A program made the position numbers and the translations under genes. 15,467 bases of DNA from DAIRVC01 sp036803025. Its GTDB lineage: Bacteria; Chloroflexota; Anaerolineae; Anaerolineales; E44-bin32. The stretch spans positions 1 through 15,467 of the forward strand of contig DAIRVC010000051.1 in the NCBI GenBank assembly GCA_036803025.1, written 5' to 3'. The notes under the pieces are model-generated. The model saw nothing but the letters and a program-made list of their open reading frames with translations. It made no database searches and had not been told where the DNA came from. Positions 7,397 to 14,866 of this stretch are shown here, piece after piece; the stretch's first letter is position 1; every line of letters begins with the position of its first letter.

Positions 7397-8371
7397 TTAC
7401 GGCGGCGCCGCGGTCAACCTGTCGGAGTAGGCGAACAGCGCCGGCGTGCCGCCCGTGTGCCAGAACAGGATGCGCTCGCTGCGGCCGATGCGCCCATCCC
7501 GCAGACGCGCCAGCATGCCGCCGGCGGCGCGGCCGGTGTAGACCGGGTCGAGCAGGATTCCCTCTTCGGCGGCGAAGGTGCGGATCGCCTGGCGTTCCAC
7601 ATCGCTCATCACCCCGTAGCCTCCGCCCAGGAAACCGTCGTCGACGTCGATCTCACCCGGGTGAAAGCTCAGGGGTTCCCCCAGCCGCGCGGCGGTCTGC
7701 GAGGCCAACTCGGCCACCGTTTCCTGCAGCGCCTCGGCGGGTTGGTCGACGCTGATGCCGGTGATGCGGCCCCGGAAGCCGAACAGGCGAGCACCGGCGA
7801 CCAGCCCGGCCTGCGTCCCACCCGACGAGCTGGCCAGGACCAGACGGTCGAAGCCTGAATCCTGCTGCTGCAGCTCCGCCAGCGCCTGCGCGTAGGCGGA
7901 CGCGCCGAGCGGGCTCGAGCCGCCGTAGGGGATTCGATACGGACGGCGCCCCTGCTGCTCGGCCAGGTCGAGCGCCTCCTCAAGACAGGTCAGCTTCTCT
8001 CGATCGCCGGCCCAGATCATCTCGGCGCCGAGCAGGTCGTCGAGGAGGATATTCCCGCTGGCCAACGCCGGAGGCGAGCCGGCCAGGACCAGGATGCACC
8101 CCAGACCTGCCCGCGCCGCCGCGGCCGCCGTCTGTCGGCAGTGATTGGACTGTGCGGCGCCGACCGTGACCAGCGTCTGTGCCCCGCGGGCCTGCGCCTC
8201 GGCCACCAGGAATTCGAGTTTGCGCGTCTTGTTTCCGCCGAAAGCCAGGCCGGTCAAGTCGTCGCGCTTGATCCACAACTCCGCGCCGGTTCTGGCGCTC
8301 AGTCGAGTCAGGGGTTCGACTGGTGTGGGTAGGGCAGCCAGCGGGAGGCGCGGCGGGAACGTGGGGGTCAC
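7397..8371 (-). CDS. D-cysteine desulfhydrase / ACC deaminase family PLP enzyme
   Basis: The 324-residue protein is a tryptophan-synthase-beta-fold PLP enzyme. FGGNKTRKLEFL carries the predicted PLP lysine (K48), and AAQSNHCRQTAAAAA (S75, N76) matches the substrate-carboxylate loop. PYGGSSPLGA, ASSSGGTQAGL (phosphate-binding) and DPVYTGRAAGGM follow in order. GNKTRKLEFL and QSNHCRQ favour D-cysteine desulfhydrase (D-cysteine to pyruvate, H2S and ammonia), but L-cysteate sulfo-lyase and ACC deaminase belong to the same family and cannot be excluded. The GTG start at 8371 overlaps the tatC stop as GTGA, so translation is probably coupled; no clear Shine-Dalgarno is seen. The frame continues open upstream into tatC, which is only a shadow. 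It is the last gene of the minus-strand block, and its TAA touches the TGA of the convergent cyclase with no base between. Confidence 0.88.
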   Translation of the reverse strand: MTPTFPPRLPLAALPTPVEPLTRLSARTGAELWIKRDDLTGLAFGGNKTRKLEFLVAEAQARGAQTLVTVGAAQSNHCRQTAAAAARAGLGCILVLAGSPPALASGNILLDDLLGAEMIWAGDREKLTCLEEALDLAEQQGRRPYRIPYGGSSPLGASAYAQALAELQQQDSGFDRLVLASSSGGTQAGLVAGARLFGFRGRITGISVDQPAEALQETVAELASQTAARLGEPLSFHPGEIDVDDGFLGGGYGVMSDVERQAIRTFAAEEGILLDPVYTGRAAGGMLARLRDGRIGRSERILFWHTGGTPALFAYSDRLTAAPP

Positions 8372-9267
8372 GGGGCGCGGCTCGGGTCGGCGGCCGCCTC
8401 GGCCAGGGCCTTGCTCTCGCGGCGCTTGCGCCCCCGCTCGGCGATGGCGGCCAGGCCGATGCTCAGGAAGTAGAGGGCGATCATCGGCGCCATGACCAGC
8501 GCCATGTTGACCGGATCGACCGTCGGCGTCACGAAGGCCGCCAGGATGGCGATGCCGACGATGGCAAAGCGCCAGCCCTCGGCCAAAACCCGGGCGCGCA
8601 CCACACCCAGCGCCGCCAGAAGGTAGATGACCAGCGGGAACTGGAAGGCGATGCCGATCCAGAAGAGCAGCCCGGTGACGAAGCGGATGTAATTCGCCGG
8701 GCGGGGCACGGTGGTGATGCCCATGAAGTTCAGCAGGAAGGGCAGGGCCACGGGCAGCATGATCTTGTAGGCGAAGGCCGCGCCGGCCAGGAACAGGACG
8801 GTGGCGGCCGGAATGGTCGTCAGGACGGTGAAGCGCTCGCGCCGTTTCAGCCCGGGGGCGATGAAGAGAAACACCTCCGTGCCGATGTAGGGGAAGGCCA
8901 GCACGAAGCCGCCCAGCAGGGAGACGCGCATGAAGGCGCTGACCGATTCGGTCACCTCGATCGCCTGCAGCGCGCCGATGCCGCCGATCGGGCCTGCCAG
9001 CCAATCCAGGATGCGCGAGGCGAAGGTGAAAGACAGGATCGTGGTCAGAAAGAAGGCCGCCAGCGAGCGGAGCATGGCGCCGCGCAGCGCCTCCAGGTGC
9101 TCGACCAGGATCGATGGATTGGCGAGGCTGCGGGAGAACGCGTCGACGGCGGAAGTCTCTTCCGGCTCGTCATTGAGCGCGTGCTGCAGCGCGCGAAAGG
9201 GTCGGGCGATCCAGCGAAAGGGCGCGGTCACGGCGCGCCACAGGCTGCGCAGCAGGCGGCGGATCAT
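8368..9267 (-). CDS. tatC: Sec-independent protein translocase TatC (divergent)
   Basis: This 299-residue inner-membrane protein is the twin-arginine signal receptor of the Tat pathway. Six hydrophobic segments follow an unusually long N-terminal extension: the HLEALR motif, normally near the N-terminus, is at residues 57-62. FIAPGLKRRER (about 135-145) carries the conserved loop Glu144. TPTVDP at 247-252 precedes the fifth/sixth helices. By my unaided alignment with E. coli TatC, the signal-binding Glu15 is Ala60 and the TM4 Glu170 is Gln209. The tail is charged and cytoplasmic. The ATG at 9267 directly abuts the tatB stop (TAAATG), with GGGGAG three bases before that stop, so it is coupled to tatB. 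It overlaps the downstream gene by four bases. Confidence 0.92.
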   Translation of the reverse strand: MIRRLLRSLWRAVTAPFRWIARPFRALQHALNDEPEETSAVDAFSRSLANPSILVEHLEALRGAMLRSLAAFFLTTILSFTFASRILDWLAGPIGGIGALQAIEVTESVSAFMRVSLLGGFVLAFPYIGTEVFLFIAPGLKRRERFTVLTTIPAATVLFLAGAAFAYKIMLPVALPFLLNFMGITTVPRPANYIRFVTGLLFWIGIAFQFPLVIYLLAALGVVRARVLAEGWRFAIVGIAILAAFVTPTVDPVNMALVMAPMIALYFLSIGLAAIAERGRKRRESKALAEAAADPSRAP

Positions 9268-9639
9268 TTACTCCCCGGGGGGTTCGGTCTTGGCCGCCGG
9301 CGCGGGCGCCTTGGGCGTCGAGGCGGGCGGGGTGGTCCAGGCCTTCAGCCCGGACTCGATCTCGCGCCGCTCTTGGGAGACCTCGCGGGCGGCGGACTCC
9401 AGGTCCTTGCGGGCGTTGCGCAGCTCGTCCAGCTCCGCCTCGCGCGCCAGCTGGTTCGGCAGGTTGCGCAGGTTGCGCGAGGCCTGGGTGATGGCCCGCC
9501 AGGTGTCGGATTTGTACATGCGGTTGAGGAAGCGCCCCGCCGCACGTGCCGTCTTGCTGATATCACGCGGCCCGATCACGATCAGGGCGATCAGCACGAT
9601 GAAGACGAGCTCCAGCGGTCCGACACCGAGTAGTTCCAT
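9268..9639 (-). CDS. tatB: Tat translocase subunit TatB/TatA-like
   Basis: The 123-residue protein begins with one membrane helix (PLELVFIVLIALIVIGP, about residues 8-24) with Glu10 at the position of the conserved polar residue. An amphipathic helix (RDISKTARAAGRFLNR) comes next, then a long charged helical region, and a Pro/Ala-rich tail ends it. The I-G-P hinge without the F-G of classic TatA and the long charged C-terminal half fit TatB better than TatA, but single TatA/B proteins exist and no second copy is in the window. It forms the receptor complex with the adjacent TatC. The gene starts 12 nt after nusB ends; the Shine-Dalgarno is weak, suggesting coupling within the operon. Confidence 0.85.
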   Translation of the reverse strand: MELLGVGPLELVFIVLIALIVIGPRDISKTARAAGRFLNRMYKSDTWRAITQASRNLRNLPNQLAREAELDELRNARKDLESAAREVSQERREIESGLKAWTTPPASTPKAPAPAAKTEPPGE

Positions 9640-9651
9640 GGTGGGTCCGGT

Positions 9652-10092
9652 TCACCGCGCCGGCTGCAGCAGTTCGCGAATCTCAAGCTCGCGTTCGGCC
9701 AGCGTGCCCAGCACGCCGTTGACGAATCGGGGGGCGCTGTCGGAACCGTAGCGCTTGGCCAGTTCGACCGCCTCATTGATGGCCACTTTGACCGGCGTAT
9801 CGCCCGAAACGGCGAACTCCCACAGGGCCAGGCGCAGGATGTTGCGGTCGACGACAGCCAGCTGGTCGACGGGCCACTCAGGAGCGCACTCGGCGATCAG
9901 GCGGTCGAGCGCGGCGGCCGCGCTCAGGGTCCCCTGGACCATCTGCCGCAGGAACTCACCCGCCCCGCCGCCCAGGGTCGGATTCTCCTCCAGGTGGCGA
10001 GCGATCACCTGGGATTGCGGATGCCCGACCGAATCGACCTCGTACAGGATCTGCAGGGCAAGCGAGCGGGCCCGTCTTCGCTCACGCTTCAT
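9652..10092 (-). CDS. nusB: Transcription antitermination factor NusB
   Basis: The 146-residue all-helical RNA-binding protein matches NusB along its length. KRERRRARSLALQILYEVD at the N-terminus, DRNILRLALWE in the middle (about residues 83-93), and VAINEAVELAKRYGSDSAPRFVNGVLG (about 102-128) are family signatures. NusB binds boxA RNA with NusE (S10) to prevent premature termination of rRNA transcription. The ATG at 10092 is preferred; an in-frame GTG at 10101 would add three residues, and neither has a strong Shine-Dalgarno. It lies 17 nt after the Asp23 gene, the same order found in many Gram-positive genomes, and 12 nt before tatB. Confidence 0.93.
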   Translation of the reverse strand: MKRERRRARSLALQILYEVDSVGHPQSQVIARHLEENPTLGGGAGEFLRQMVQGTLSAAAALDRLIAECAPEWPVDQLAVVDRNILRLALWEFAVSGDTPVKVAINEAVELAKRYGSDSAPRFVNGVLGTLAERELEIRELLQPAR

Positions 10093-10109
10093 GCCGGCCA
10101 CCGGCCGCG

Positions 10110-10457
10110 CTAGGCGGTCGTGTCTCCGAAATCGATATCCTCGATGTGGATGTCGACACGGGTCACATCCATGCCGATCATCTCCTCGATGGCACGCGCC
10201 ACGTCGGCCTGGACCTTGCGGGCGACGTCACGGACATTGACGTTGTGCGCCAGGATCAGGTGCAGGTCGATCGCCACCCGATCATCGTCGACGTCGATGC
10301 GGACACCTTCGGCCGAGCCGCGACGAAAGAGCCGGTTGACGCCTCCGGGAATCGGTGCCATGCCCTTGACGCCGGGCACGGCCAGCGCACTCAGGCGGGC
10401 CGTTGTCACCAGCACCGCCGGGGCGATGGTGCGCAGACCCCGTGAACCCTCTTCCAT
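10110..10457 (-). CDS. Asp23/Gls24 family envelope-associated protein
   Basis: The 115-residue protein matches the Asp23/Gls24 (YqhY-like) family: LRTIAPAVLVTTARLSALAVPGVKGM near the N-terminus, followed by VRIDVDDDRVAIDLHLILAHNVNVRDVARKVQADVARAIEEMIGMDVTRVDIHIEDIDF. These small cytoplasmic proteins associate with the membrane or envelope stress, and the YqhY members are linked to acetyl-CoA carboxylase function in Bacillus. The start at 10457 has GGGAG eight bases upstream. It sits between fabG (32 nt) and nusB (17 nt). The pairing with a fatty-acid synthesis gene fits the proposed lipid-related role, but the molecular function is not established. Confidence 0.9.
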   Translation of the reverse strand: MEEGSRGLRTIAPAVLVTTARLSALAVPGVKGMAPIPGGVNRLFRRGSAEGVRIDVDDDRVAIDLHLILAHNVNVRDVARKVQADVARAIEEMIGMDVTRVDIHIEDIDFGDTTA

Positions 10458-10489
10458 CGGTCTGTCTCCCTTCGCTGACTGCGCGTCCC

Positions 10490-11236
10490 TTAGAACATCG
10501 CCATGCCGCCATCCACGGTCAGGATGTGGCCGGTGATGTAGCCCGCCTGATCGGATGCCAGGAACGCCGCCGCGGCGGCGATCTCTGCCGGTTCGCCCTT
10601 TCGCCCCAGGGGGATCATCCCTAGCAGCGCCTGACGGTTCTCCTCGGAGACGGGCGACCAGATCTCCGTCTCGATATACCCGGCGGCGATGGCGTTGACG
10701 GTAATGTTGCGGGGCGCAACCTCGCGGGCCAGCGCCTTGGTGAACCCGATCTGGCCCGCCTTGGAGGCGGAGTAATTCGTCTGGCCCGGGTTGCCCATCT
10801 GCCCGGCCACCGAGGTCACATTGATGATCCGGCCGTAGCGCTTACGCATCATGTGCCGGACGGCGGCTTTCGAGCAGTTGAAGGTCGACTTCAGATTGGT
10901 CTGGATGACCAGGTCCCAATCAGCCTCGGTCATGGTCATGATCAAGCCGTCGCGCGTGATACCGGCGTTGTTCACCAGGATGTGCAGATCGCCGAATTGC
11001 TCGATGGCGGCTTTGATGAGCGCCTGGGCATCGGCGAAGCGGCCCACATCGGCCTGAAACGCCGCCGCCTGGCCGCCCGCCTGCTGGATGTGCTGGACGA
11101 CTTCCTCGGCCGCGGTCGCCTGCTGGTGATAGTTGACGACCACCCGAGCGCCCTGACGGCCCAGCTCGAGGGCGATGGCGCGTCCGATCCCGCGCGAGCC
11201 GCCGGTGACGACCGCCACCCTCTCATCGAGTCCCAT
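10490..11236 (-). CDS. fabG: 3-oxoacyl-[acyl-carrier-protein] reductase FabG
   Basis: The 248-residue classical short-chain dehydrogenase has the NADP-binding TGGSRGIG (residues 11-18), NNAG (89-92), N114, catalytic S142 and the YSASK motif with Y155 and K159. Its length and the terminal ITGHILTVDGGMAM match FabG, which reduces 3-oxoacyl-ACP in each round of fatty-acid elongation. Two close relatives (acetoacetyl-CoA reductase PhaB and other SDRs) cannot be excluded by motif alone, but placement next to Asp23 supports lipid synthesis. The usual Pro of the NAxAPG loop is Ala185 (NAIAAGYIETE), a mild oddity. GGAG lies seven bases before the ATG. The gene follows panE by 46 nt containing a hairpin. 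Confidence 0.9.
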   Translation of the reverse strand: MGLDERVAVVTGGSRGIGRAIALELGRQGARVVVNYHQQATAAEEVVQHIQQAGGQAAAFQADVGRFADAQALIKAAIEQFGDLHILVNNAGITRDGLIMTMTEADWDLVIQTNLKSTFNCSKAAVRHMMRKRYGRIINVTSVAGQMGNPGQTNYSASKAGQIGFTKALAREVAPRNITVNAIAAGYIETEIWSPVSEENRQALLGMIPLGRKGEPAEIAAAAAFLASDQAGYITGHILTVDGGMAMF

Positions 11237-11262
11237 GACTGTGCTCCGAATACCGGCCCGTC

Positions 11263-11282
11263 CGGCCGGCGCGTGCCGGCCG
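11263..11282 (-). other. Perfect GC hairpin between panE and fabG
   Basis: On the minus strand CGGCCGGC, loop ACGC and GCCGGCCG form a perfect 8-bp stem that begins at the first base after the panE stop. No T-tract follows, so a classic intrinsic terminator is unlikely. If transcription starts at the -10 box at 11295-11300, the hairpin would be almost at the 5' end of the fabG leader and could stabilise or regulate it. Confidence 0.5.
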
Positions 11283-12344
11283 CTACGCCGCCGGATTATA
11301 CCCCTGAATGCCGGGCACCCCGGCGCGCGAGGCTTGCTCGAGCAGGCGCGCCGGTTGTCCCGACCGCGCCTCCGGCCGGATTCCGGCCTGCACCAGTTCG
11401 TTCAGCGTCTCGGTCAGCACGCTGTTGGCCGGGGCGTGCAGCCGTAGTGCCTGGGACTGCCGGACGACCGCGCCGTTCAGCCAGCCGACCTCCGAACGCC
11501 GGCGGCCGATGTCGTAGGAGAGAGAGGGAGGCTTCTGCCCTCGGCCGCTGGCGACGACCTTCCTCAGGAAAGGCTGGCTCAACGCTGGGGGCAGACGCAG
11601 GGCCCAGGCCAACAGCGGCAGCGGGACGCCGACGAGCGCCTCGGGCGAGAAGCCCAGGGCCGACATCACCCGTACAGCTTCACGCAGCGCCTCGACCTCC
11701 AGACGGTACAGGCCGGGGTGGGCATAGACCGCATCCGGACTCCACCCCAGGATCGCACAGCAAGCGTTGGCGATGAGGTTGGTGAGAAGCTTGGACCACT
11801 TCATGCGGCGCGGGTCGGCATGCAGGCGAAGCCTGAAGCCCGCCCGCTGCAGGTCGTCGGCCAGCGCCGCCGTCAGTGGGTGGCCGGCATGCAGGTCGAG
11901 GCCGCGCTCGCGCTCGACCTGTACCAGGCCGGCCGCCGGGGCGCGGACAGCGGTCGTGAGCGCGGCGGAGAGCACCGAGCCCGCGCCCAGGTGCCGGGCC
12001 AGGACCTCTTCGTTACCGATGCCGTTGGTCAGGCAGACGACGGTTGGCGTTGGACCGCCCAACGCCGCCAGGTTGGCCGCAGCCTCCTCGCAATCGTAAG
12101 CCTTGACCGCCAGCAGTGTGAGATCGGGCGATTCGCCGGCGCTGAAAGCCGCCGGGAGATTCTCGGCGATGATCGGCCCATGGACGTGGCCGGGCAGGGA
12201 GCCGCCGGCGAGTCGCAGTCCGTCGCGCTGCAGAGCTGCCGCCACGGCCGGGCGCGCCAGGAAAGTGACCGGCAGCCCGGCCAGCGCCAGACGGCCGCCG
12301 ATGAGGCCGCCGACCGCGCCGGTGCCGTAGACCAGGTAGCGCAT
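11283..12344 (-). CDS. Ketopantoate reductase family protein (ApbA/PanE)
   Basis: The 353-residue protein has the N-terminal dinucleotide-binding YGTGAVGGLIGGRLA (residues 6-20), the central NG (N107), KWSKLLTNLIAN with the predicted catalytic Lys185, and SLSYDIGRRRSEVGWLNG with the predicted catalytic Glu285. PanE reduces 2-dehydropantoate with NADPH in pantothenate/CoA synthesis. At 353 residues it is about 50 longer than E. coli PanE, with extra residues around 235-265 and a Gln/Arg-rich tail. Many family members of this kind are uncharacterised oxidoreductases, so panE function is likely but not certain. It begins 10 nt after parB ends, so it is probably co-transcribed with parAB. There is no clear Shine-Dalgarno. 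Confidence 0.85.
   Translation of the reverse strand: MRYLVYGTGAVGGLIGGRLALAGLPVTFLARPAVAAALQRDGLRLAGGSLPGHVHGPIIAENLPAAFSAGESPDLTLLAVKAYDCEEAAANLAALGGPTPTVVCLTNGIGNEEVLARHLGAGSVLSAALTTAVRAPAAGLVQVERERGLDLHAGHPLTAALADDLQRAGFRLRLHADPRRMKWSKLLTNLIANACCAILGWSPDAVYAHPGLYRLEVEALREAVRVMSALGFSPEALVGVPLPLLAWALRLPPALSQPFLRKVVASGRGQKPPSLSYDIGRRRSEVGWLNGAVVRQSQALRLHAPANSVLTETLNELVQAGIRPEARSGQPARLLEQASRAGVPGIQGYNPAA
11295..11300 (-). promoter_or_regulatory. Candidate -10 box for the fabG-asp23-nusB-tat unit
   Basis: A perfect TATAAT on the minus strand overlaps the last codons of panE, about 58 bp upstream of the fabG ATG. No -35 match is visible at 15-19 bp spacing, so it may be a fortuitous coding sequence (it encodes Gly-Tyr-Asn). 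Position and rarity of AT-rich hexamers in this DNA keep it as a candidate. Confidence 0.3.
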
Positions 12345-12354
12345 GGCCGGCGCG

Positions 12355-13203
12355 CTAGCCGCCTTCCAGGAGGCGGTCTACGAGGGCGTTGAGTTCTTCG
12401 TCGGAGTAGAAGTGGATCACCAGGCTGCCGCCGCGGCGCCCGCGCCTCAGGCTGACACGCGTGCCCAGCGAACGGCGCAGGCGCTCCTCAAGATCGCTCT
12501 CGTCCGCCGAGCGGGCTCGCCGCGGCGCTGGCCGGCGCCGCTCGCCGCCCAGTTTGCGCACCAACTCCTCGGTCTGCCGAACGTTGAGGCCGCGCTTGCG
12601 CACCGTGTGCAGGACGGCCGTCTGCGCCGGCGCGGTGTTGAGCGCCAGCAGCGCCCGAGCGTGGCCCTCGCTGATCTCCCCGGCTGCCAAGGCGGCGCGT
12701 ACCTCGGCTGCCAGCTTGAGCAGACGCAGGGTGTTGCTCACCGCTGTCCGGCTCTTGCCAACCTGCTCGGCCACCTCCTGATGGGAGAGCCCGAATTCGT
12801 CGATCAGCTGGCGGTAGCCTTCGGCGGCCTCCAGCGCTCCCAGATCGGTGCGCTGCAGGTTCTCGACCAACGCCAGCTCCAGGCGCTGCTGCTCGGTTGC
12901 CCGCCGTACGATGGCCGGGACGGTCTTCAGGCCAGCCAGGCGCGCCGCCTCCAGCCGCCGCTCGCCGGCAATCAGGATATAGCCTCGACCGGCCTCGCCC
13001 GGCGAGACGATCAGCGGCTGCAGGACGCCGTGCTTACGAATCGACTCGGCCAGCTCGCGCAGCTCCGCCGCGTCGAGACGCTGGCGCGGCTGGCGCGGAT
13101 TACGCTGGATCGCCTCCAGCGGCAAATCGGTTGCACCGCCGGCAGCTCCATCCGAGGGGATCAGAGCGTCCAGCCCTCGGCCCAGTCCGCGTTGTCGGCT
13201 CAT
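12355..13203 (-). CDS. parB: Chromosome-partitioning protein ParB
   Basis: The 282-residue protein begins with the conserved RGLGRGLDALI and continues with NPRQPRQ (35-41), IRKHGVLQPLIV, the CTP-binding GERR box (80-83) and ALVENLQRTDLGALEAAEGY. The helix-turn-helix follows at about 139-160 (LSHQEVAEQVGKSRTAVSNTLRLL), then a basic linker (about 215-235) and a C-terminal dimerisation domain. ParB is a CTP-dependent clamp that loads at parS near the origin and acts with ParA and SMC. The ATG at 13203 overlaps the parA stop as ATGA, and the frame upstream of it is only a shadow of parA. No good parS site is visible in the window. Confidence 0.96.
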   Translation of the reverse strand: MSRQRGLGRGLDALIPSDGAAGGATDLPLEAIQRNPRQPRQRLDAAELRELAESIRKHGVLQPLIVSPGEAGRGYILIAGERRLEAARLAGLKTVPAIVRRATEQQRLELALVENLQRTDLGALEAAEGYRQLIDEFGLSHQEVAEQVGKSRTAVSNTLRLLKLAAEVRAALAAGEISEGHARALLALNTAPAQTAVLHTVRKRGLNVRQTEELVRKLGGERRRPAPRRARSADESDLEERLRRSLGTRVSLRRGRRGGSLVIHFYSDEELNALVDRLLEGG

Positions 13204-14012
13204 GCTGCGCCTTCCTTCTGTGCCCGCGCCGCCGGCGCGCCGCCCCTGCGGTCCGCGCGCAGCAGTTCCTGCGCCAATGCCTGGTAGGCCAACGCGCCGG
13301 GTGAGGCGCGGTCGTAGTCGGAGATCGGCTTGCCATGCGAGGGAGCCTCGGCCAGGCGGACGCTGCGCGGGATGACAGCCCGGAAGACCTGCCCGGGGAA
13401 ATGGCTGCGCACTTCCTGGGCCACCTCTTCCGAAAGCCGCGTGCGCCCGTCGTACATGGTCAGCAGCAGCCCTCGAACGGCGAGCTCCGGGTACAGGCCG
13501 CTGCGCACGCGCTTCAACGTCTGGGTCAGGCTGGACAACCCCTCCAATGCCAGGAACTCGCACTGCACAGGGATGATCACCCCGTCCAAGGCGGCCAGCA
13601 GGCCGTTCACGGTCAGGATGCCCAGGGAAGGGGGACAATCGATCAGGATGTAGTCGTAGCGCGCGATCAAGGGCGAGAGCGCCTGGCGGAGTTTGCGTTC
13701 TCGCTCCGGGAGGTCGACCAGCTCGACCTGGGCGCCCGCCAGCGCGGCGCTGGACGGCAGCAAAGAGAGACGAAAGCGGGAATTGTGCAGGAGGCTATCG
13801 GCGGCGGGGGTGCGCCCGATCAACGCTTCATAGGTCCCGCTCACGACCTTGGGGTGTTCGACACCCAGGCACGAGGTGGCGTTGGCCTGAGGATCGAGAT
13901 CGACGAGCAGTACTTTCTGTCCGGCTTCGGCCAGGTAGGCGCCCAGGTTGATGACCGTGGTGGTCTTGCCCACGCCGCCCTTCTGATTGACCAGGGCATA
14001 GACGCGCGTCAT
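13200..14012 (-). CDS. parA: Chromosome-partitioning ATPase ParA (Soj)
   Basis: The 270-residue deviant-Walker ATPase has KGGVGKTT at residues 11-18, with the signature Lys11 and catalytic Lys16. DLDPQANAT is at 38-46, and YILIDCPPSLG (Walker B) is at about 121-131. It lacks the N-terminal helix-turn-helix of plasmid type Ia ParA, so it is the short chromosomal Soj type. ParA binds DNA non-specifically as an ATP dimer and segregates ParB-parS complexes. The start ATG 14012 overlaps the stop of the PfkB gene as ATGA, and its own stop overlaps the parB start the same way, giving a tight three-gene translational unit. Confidence 0.96.
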   Translation of the reverse strand: MTRVYALVNQKGGVGKTTTVINLGAYLAEAGQKVLLVDLDPQANATSCLGVEHPKVVSGTYEALIGRTPAADSLLHNSRFRLSLLPSSAALAGAQVELVDLPERERKLRQALSPLIARYDYILIDCPPSLGILTVNGLLAALDGVIIPVQCEFLALEGLSSLTQTLKRVRSGLYPELAVRGLLLTMYDGRTRLSEEVAQEVRSHFPGQVFRAVIPRSVRLAEAPSHGKPISDYDRASPGALAYQALAQELLRADRRGGAPAARAQKEGAA

Positions 14013-14860
14013 GAGATCACCACCAGGCCGGCCGCCTCAACCTCCGCCGGGGTAGGGACGCTGTCGATTCCAGAGCGCGTCACCGAGGCGGCGGCGAGTG
14101 CGTTGGCGAAGCGGGCCGATTCCCACGGGTCGCGCGTCTGTCGCAGCCGGACGAAGAATGCCGCCGCGAACACGTCCCCGGCGCCGGTGGGATCGACCTC
14201 GCGAACACGAGGAGCCGGGAGGCCCCGCTGGTCCCGGTTCCAATACACGCGAGCGCCGCGCGCGCCCTCGGTCACGACTAGAAGCCGGAAGGCATGGGCC
14301 AGCTCCTCTGCCACGGCGTCGTCCCCGTCGAGATCCTCCAGGCTGACCACCACCGCCGCAACGCCGTCAAGGGCCGACTCGGCGGTGGGCCAGACAGCCC
14401 GCCGGATCTGGCCGGCCTCATCCCAACTTCGCATCCAGCCTTGGGGCGTGACGCCGACCCACTGATCGCCCAGCGCGGCCAGGCAGCGTGGATCGATCTC
14501 CGCCGCGATCGGCGCCAGGTGCAGGATCCTGGGCGAGGCCCAGGCGGGCGGCCGGTCATCCAGGCTGAGCGGCCGGGCGTGGGCGTGGATCCACTGCTCT
14601 CGTCCCCCGGGCGGGTAGCGATTCTCGAACGTGGTGGTCGCCTCGGCGGGGAGGTTGTGGATGGCGAGCCCTGCCAGCGGCCTCAGATCCGTCCCGGGCC
14701 CTGTGGAGGTGAGCAGACCGACGCGCATTCCCAGCGCCTGCGCGGTCAACCCGGCGTAGGCGGCCGTACCGCCCAGCCTGCGCCCGTCGGGGGTGAGGTC
14801 CTCAGCGAGATGGCCGACGATCAGGTAGTCGGGCGCCGGGGCCGGCTGGAGATCGCGCAT
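14009..14860 (-). CDS. PfkB/ribokinase family carbohydrate or nucleoside kinase
   Basis: The 283-residue protein is a short PfkB-family kinase. LGGTAAYAGLTAQALG (29-44) is the substrate-side motif, with Tyr35 where ribokinase has Asn. VDPTGAGDVFAAAFF (222-236) is the ATP/anion-hole motif with catalytic base Asp229. VVTEGARGARVYW (195-207) fits the strand before it. The family phosphorylates sugars, nucleosides or related alcohols; the substrate is not determined, and the GGTxxYA variant differs from ribokinase and fructokinase. It is the first gene of the parAB unit and overlaps parA by four bases. A TATAAT lies only 6 bp upstream of the ATG with no Shine-Dalgarno in between, predicting a leaderless transcript. 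Confidence 0.87.
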   Translation of the reverse strand: MRDLQPAPAPDYLIVGHLAEDLTPDGRRLGGTAAYAGLTAQALGMRVGLLTSTGPGTDLRPLAGLAIHNLPAEATTTFENRYPPGGREQWIHAHARPLSLDDRPPAWASPRILHLAPIAAEIDPRCLAALGDQWVGVTPQGWMRSWDEAGQIRRAVWPTAESALDGVAAVVVSLEDLDGDDAVAEELAHAFRLLVVTEGARGARVYWNRDQRGLPAPRVREVDPTGAGDVFAAAFFVRLRQTRDPWESARFANALAAASVTRSGIDSVPTPAEVEAAGLVVIS

Positions 14861-14866
14861 GCGGCG

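Noticed and set aside
8323..9633. 436-codon open frame on the plus strand opposite tatC and tatB
   Set aside because: It is Gln/Asp/Gly-rich low-complexity sequence with no motif, as expected for an antisense frame of high-GC coding DNA. The minus strand encodes clear TatC and TatB.
12355..13638. A longer ParB starting upstream within parA
   Set aside because: The frame is open by chance through parA, but the conserved ParB N-terminus RGLGRGLDALI begins directly after the ATG at 13203, which overlaps the parA stop.
13335..14465. 376-codon open frame on the plus strand opposite parA and the PfkB gene
   Set aside because: It has the composition of an antisense shadow, and the opposite strand carries ParA and PfkB motifs throughout.
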